Below are positions 59,109 to 64,000 of a stretch of 64,000 nt of DNA, one piece after another. The position numbers and the translations under genes were made by a program. The first letter of the stretch is position 1; each line of letters begins with the position of its first letter. The notes beneath the pieces were generated by a model, which saw only the letters and a program-made list of their open reading frames with translations, did no database searches and had not been told where the DNA came from. This stretch comes from Siphonodentalium dalli. Its lineage: Eukaryota; Mollusca; Scaphopoda; Gadilida; Siphonodentaliidae. The stretch lies in contig CP136061.1 of the NCBI GenBank assembly GCA_032622095.1, forward strand, positions 21,702,991 through 21,766,990. The letters are read 5' to 3'.

Positions 59109-60133
59109 TTATGAACTCTCTTGAAATGTCTGATGGATGTTCGTGTGTGAGCAAGATAACACCAACTGCAGTTTTCGGTTTGTCGTTCTTGGACCAATTG
59201 TGTCGTGGTGATTCCATAGCTGGCGGCCATGGCTCCCTTCCACCCAGAACTCGGTGATGTAATCCGTGAACTTGGTGACGTTTTCTTCGAGACCTGTGTT
59301 GCTTGTCGCAGGGTAATCGTCCAGCGCTTCGAACCAGGCATCACCAACCATCTCGACAGGAACCATAGGGAGGGCTAGAGCTCTTCTTATGAGGGTCTTT
59401 TGGTCGTTGCCTTCAGTGTCTTCGTATAGCTGCTGTAGGTGGCATTTCTTAACATTCTTCAGCACTGCTTGGCCGTAATGGAATAGGCATCCTTTCATTG
59501 TAGCTGACGGAAATGTAGCTGCCAGGGCGTTTTGGGCAGCTGTCTCACGTTCCATCACAGAAGATCGTTCCGGCAACAGCTAAATTTTCTAGATTTTCTC
59601 TGGTTGCGAATATCAGAATCTTTTCAGCATGGTTAAATTATAAACATTAATAGAGTTATTACTTGCTTAGTATTCTCTATTCTTTAATAATAATTATAAT
59701 ATATATAATATAACATTACACCAGTTTTACTTTAGTTATTACTTGCTTAGTTTTCTTTCTGAATACTAATATAAAGAGCGTTGCCAGATTAATGAGAATG
59801 CGAAATTAAATTTACTCAGTACATACTTCCTATTTCTTCCTGGTATAGCGTTGTTACTGGCTTGTTACTTGTCTTAACAAGCTTTTTGAGGTCTGCAATC
59901 CAGGAATCTGCTGCTACTTGGTTGAAATCAAGTTCGTGGTTATGGTTGCCGCTGTTGGATATCACCATATCGTTCTCAGTGTTGGTGGTTGCACGGCAGT
60001 CTTTCTTGCAACATCGCCAATGAATTCGATCATTTCTCCTTGATTTAACGGAGAATTTGTAGTCATCATATACCAGATACTTTCCACCTCTAGTATTTGG
60101 AATATAATTTACGTTCACTTGTGTGCTTGCCAT
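59109..60133 (-). pseudogene. FLYWCH / MULE transposase relic
   Basis: The 5' part (60133 to 59816, 105 codons) encodes a FLYWCH-type zinc finger: GGKYLVYDDYKF, RNDRIHWRCCKKDC, then a HNH end (GNHNHEL). The 3' part (about 59587 to 59109) encodes the C-terminal half of a MULE transposase: ERETAAQNALAATFPSATMK then GCLFHYGQA, including the conserved E of the FExAAxNA motif. The about 200 residues carrying the two catalytic Asp residues are missing; only 240 bases separate the parts. A possible donor (GAA/GTATGT near 59824) and acceptor (TTTAG near 59588) could splice the halves, so a domesticated fusion is conceivable, but internal deletion is more likely. No terminal repeats were identified. 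Confidence 0.75.
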
Positions 60134-60410
60134 CGAGTTTATGTCAGACCAGGGAATCTAACAGTATATATATTCAGTAGTGAACTCTACTTAAAACACT
60201 GATAATAATTCATAATACATCTTTACAAACAAATAATAAAACGTGTAAAATAAATAAACTGAATGTGGCTCACGCTATTAAACGTTATTCACCACCAACA
60301 GATATGGACTGTGACAACACTGGACCGCAGGTGTTTTGATATGGACTATAATCTCCGTCGGCCAAGTCGTTAATCTCTGCCTGCCGGGTAGACAGGATAT
60401 ACCCGTTATT

Positions 60411-60660
60411 AGCTGAACTTTACTTTGTAAAGTTTGAGCTATTGCCATGGCTTGGTATCCGCCGTACATGTCTGCATGTGTGAGGCGTCAACAATACAGG
60501 CTACAGGTCGTACCTTTGGTCGGATCATTATAAAATTTAGATGTAGATGGGAACGAGTCATTTTGGGGTCATTCGGAAAAAAAACATGGCCACCAGCGGC
60601 CATCTTGGATTTCAAAATTCAATCCATTAGCATGGGCTACAGGTCATACTGTTCGTCTAT
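60411..60660. mobile_element. Reversed fragment of AAGATGGC-family Helitron-like element
   Basis: ACTTTACTTTGTAAAGTTTG is the family 3' hairpin, followed by one reversed core unit (CCACCAGCGGCCATCTTGGA). Confidence 0.75.
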
Positions 60661-60800
60661 TACATTTACCTTTGCATGTATCAATTTTAAGCATGTCTAT
60701 TGAGAAAACTTGCTTTATACTAAAGTATACAAAAATAATTGTTCAAGTTACCGGTATTAAATATTGAAAAATGTCTATCTTCCACATGATATTGATTTTT

Positions 60801-60955
60801 GTGTGAGAATTGATATGTTTCCGCCACACGATGACCACACACTTCTATTCGGCCTGCACTATTATTACATTTTTCTGTGAGAATTGATATGTTTCCACCA
60901 CACGATGACCACTCTATTCCGGCCTGCACTATTATTACATTTTTCAGAAATTTCC
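60801..60955. repeat. 74-bp tandem duplication
   Basis: TGTGAGAATTGATATGTTTC ... GGCCTGCACTATTATTACAT twice. Confidence 0.85.
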
Positions 60956-61170
60956 ACTCTGCACTGCTCTGCACTTCTATTTGACACACAAGAGTACACG
61001 AAAAAAGAGATTGACTTTGTTCTTATTTTCATTATTAATAATTTTTCAATAATGCAACAGAACGAGGTACGCCCATTTAATTACATCCCTTAAATTAGGA
61101 TGGGGACAGCTATTCATTGGAGATATATTGAAAATATTCCTAATTACATTTTATACCAATGTACTAAAAG

Positions 61171-61321
61171 CAAGCCTTGAAATAGGGTGTCTGTCATTTG
61201 CAGAATGAGGTCCCCAGAGGGTGAATTTGGTGATGCTAGCCCGCTATGCGGGGTAGCATCACTAAATTCACCCTCTGGGGACCTCATTCTGCAAATGACA
61301 GACACCCTATTTCAAGACTTG
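61171..61321. mobile_element. Hairpin MITE, CAAGCCTTG family, intact
   Basis: 151-bp near-perfect palindrome with perfect TSD ACTAAAAG (61163-61170, 61322-61329). One of the best preserved copies. Confidence 0.93.
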
Positions 61322-61329
61322 ACTAAAAG

Positions 61330-63674
61330 TACCCTGTTGTCCCCACAACTGATAGTGTGGTCGTTGAAGCAGAATTTGGGGATCAACCCGGAATGAATTG
61401 GATACAAGCTGATGTTGGTGTCAATCGACACGGAAAAGCCTCAGGAACAACATATCCAAAATCCGCAAAAATCCGCTGTGGGGAAACTTTGTTATCCAAG
61501 ATGGCGTCCAACATGGTTGTCTATACTACATCAGTTCTCGAAACAAGTCATTATACGATATATTGTGGCATCGGAATTACGCCGTTATACCAGTTTGTGT
61601 TAAATTATAGCACGGGAGCGAATAGAGTGACACGCACAGAAAATTATACAATCGTGGCCATGAAATGGCTGTCAAAGTGGCCACAACTGCAAGCAATACA
61701 ACAAAGAAAGCAACATATTGGATAACCACATATGAGTGAAAATATGTATTGATAATATACAAGTCGGTTGTTGAATATCTTTAAAGGTACATACATCATT
61801 AAACAGATCCATCTGAAGGATTTATTGGCCACTGCACCGCAAGTCAAACCCCAATGATTTGCGTCTTTAAAGTTTGGGTGTTCTGCTTATCCAACATCCA
61901 ATTGTCGGGCCAAAAATAATAATATCGGACATGCAACACACGAACTAATGTTTCGCCTCACAGTTCATGGTAGTTTCATTCGGAATGATGATTAATTTTT
62001 GAATGTAACGCCGAAATTTAAGTGCACACTCTAGCGGTCTAAATGTTAGTTATATTTCCGGAATTGTCAACACTCCCGGTGATATTAAACAATACATATC
62101 TGTAGCAATGCTTATTATACTGTAAAGAAACACTCATATCTTCAATAGATTAGCACCACGTCTCACCAGATCAAAGAGACGGTACAACACACATTGTATA
62201 TAAGACTAATTTTCATGCTGCTAACAAACCGTGTTCTTAGTAGACAATTTTGTTCAAATTACTTCAATCACAACTTTACAACTGGAATATGCAGCTACGC
62301 AATGCACACTATTAGTTTTCAGTATATTTTTGTTTGAAAATATCTTACCATTACCACCCACATAATCATGCTAAATATCGAGTGATCACCGTTTAAGATG
62401 TTATTTCAACGTTAAACATTCACGCAATAGTATTAATTGTGGTTCTGTGTGTAGCAGCTATGTGTAACATTAGGGAGAAGGAGTAAACGTGGTGATGCGG
62501 TTGAAGAAAATGTAAGTTTCGCGTAGATGTGGCCTTGGTGAATTCAACCAAATATAATTTCCAGGTATAAACACAGTCTTTGTCACAGAGTATGTAGGCA
62601 ATTTTGGTCAAGTTTAGAATTTATTGACGATAGTCTATGGTACTCCTTCGTGTTTTAATATATTTAGTTCATGGTATACCACCATGCATTCTTGTGATAA
62701 AAGCGAAATATTCGTGTTTTATCACTTGATCTGAGGCAACTATGACCAATATTTTGAGACACGACAATGGAATATACGCATTTTACCCAGTACTATATGA
62801 ATATCTTTCATACCGTTTTATATCAGTTAATTTTTAAAGGTTTCATGCTGTAGATATCAAAATAAATGATGATCGGTCACATTCGTGAGACTGCTCGGAG
62901 TACACATTTTTCTGCTTCTAGAAAAAGGTCTCATAGTCAATACATCTCTACTAAATCCCATTTAGCTGTTTAATTACACATACATCACACGATTCAAGAT
63001 AAGCAGTACAGAAAAAACTGCGTTATGTTTCCGTTTCTGGGCGTACAAGAGTCAAGATTTAACCGTTTCATAAGACCCTGGTTTCGCTTGCTCTCTCGTG
63101 AGATACATCAGAGATATTTCGTACATCTCTAATCAAAGGTTTCTCTTATACTCTGCAATCATTCTTCCTCGCATAATTCGAGAGTTTGTTCACTCGTATA
63201 GGACTAGCTCATTCGATTTTGTCCATTTTGGTGGCCATTTTGGGAAATACATTCTACAGATATGGTTTACGACTAAGCATTGTTTGTATATATTTCAATT
63301 TATTACGAATTTGGCATTAATTGGAGCGCCTACCGCAGAAATTCAGTATTTTGCGATAACAACAGACATTATGGACGCCATCTTGGATCCTGAATTTTCC
63401 CATGAGCGGATTTTGGATATGTTGTTCCTGGTGTTTTTCCGCGTCGAATAACACAAAAATCAGCTTGTATCCAATTTATTCCGGGTTCAACTCTCCAACG
63501 ACCACACTATGAATAGGAAACCCTGTAGCAGAAGTCTGATGTGCTTAATCATGGTGCAAATGGTCTCGTGGAGTTGACTCTTGGTCAGATTTCAGGGATA
63601 TTGTATGATAATGTGCGGATCATGATTCATGAGTCAAGTAGGAACCTCTGTAGAAATTAGTAATATTAAACTTA
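61330..63674. other. No recognisable gene
   Basis: Longest open frames (61357-61725, 63098-63451, plus strand) lack recognisable domains, splice-site pairs or repeats. AAGATGGCGTCC at 61499 resembles a promoter-proximal YY1-type site but no gene was found next to it. Confidence 0.35.
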
Positions 63675-63825
63675 GTCACCTGCGGTCACATGTGATCACA
63701 TGTGGTCATGTGCGGTTATGACCTACACATGACATCACTAGATTCCATGTTGGATTAGTGATAGTATGACCAGCATGTGATATCATGTGATGTCAGGTGA
63801 TGTTATGTGATGTTATATGATTGGT
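63675..63825. repeat. Degenerate TGATGTCATG minisatellite
   Basis: Loose tandem of TGTGATCACATG and TGATGTYATG-type decamers with inverted members, able to form small hairpins. Confidence 0.6.
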
Positions 63826-64000
63826 CAAAATCATGAGGGCATTTTTCTCCTGCATAAAAGCATTGGTAAAATGACCATTGGTGTGTTCAGTTCAGCTCGC
63901 CTTACCTTACTTACAAGAGGTTTCATACTGTGGTCTGAAATACACAGAGAGAGCTATTCAGTCATCCTTAAATATACATATTGAAAACTCAAAAGACTTA

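Noticed and set aside
61499-61725. Promoter or start of a gene at AAGATGGCGTCC
   Set aside because: No splice donor or recognisable protein follows; AAGATGGC is also a common motif of the local repeats.
1-64000. tRNA, rRNA or other structured RNA genes
   Set aside because: No clear A/B boxes or cloverleaf candidates were seen by eye; a covariance-model scan was not possible.

Overview
The window is animal nuclear DNA: AT-rich, gene-poor, with short exons, long introns and very many short DNA transposons. The repeat style points to a marine lophotrochozoan, most likely a bivalve mollusc. It contains Helitron-like elements with tandem cores ending in ACGG or ACAG microsatellites and a 3' hairpin, hairpin MITEs, and TTAA-flanked MITEs. 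The organism assignment is inference from repeat style, not from a marker gene.

Two protein-coding genes are recognisable. On the minus strand, positions 42040 down to 8839 hold nine coding exons of a STRIP1/STRIP2 (FAM40, Drosophila Strip) orthologue, a core STRIPAK-complex protein. All reading-frame phases agree across the eight introns, giving about 331 N-terminal residues; the C-terminal half should lie left of position 1. On the plus strand, an exon at 52193-52528 encodes the mitochondrial N-terminus of alpha-aminoadipic semialdehyde synthase (AASS, lysine catabolism); I could not find its next exon before the window ends. The two genes are divergent, about 10 kb apart.

Almost everything else is mobile DNA. 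Region by region: 0.4-7 kb has hairpin MITEs, two near-identical TTAA elements, a 78-bp higher-order minisatellite and TIR elements. 7.8-30 kb is the STRIP intron/exon region, dense with two recurrent hairpin families: an 8-bp-TSD family with termini CAAGCCTTGAAATAG, and a TTAA (piggyBac-like) family carrying a GCATATATAAGAGAATGC hairpin. It also has Helitron-like tandem-core elements. 30.5-41.6 kb holds a 15-unit, about 163-bp array inside a Helitron-like element, three hAT-type non-autonomous elements each with a perfect 8-bp TSD, and a Harbinger-like element with a 3-bp TSD that carries one of the hATs. 42.3-45.2 kb holds a decayed THAP domain between AAGCGCAATCAATTGCG palindromes. 46.4-49.7 kb has a CpG-rich 122-bp tandem array between inverted MITEs. 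53.2-55.2 kb is a 5'-truncated LINE in the AASS intron. 59.1-60.1 kb is a FLYWCH/MULE transposase relic.

No new enzymatic or defence system is visible. The most notable structures are the paralogous empty sites that define insertion boundaries, a duplicated splice acceptor in STRIP, the clustering of MITEs within tens of bases of STRIP splice sites, and two apparently unrelated MITE families that share a double-hairpin architecture.
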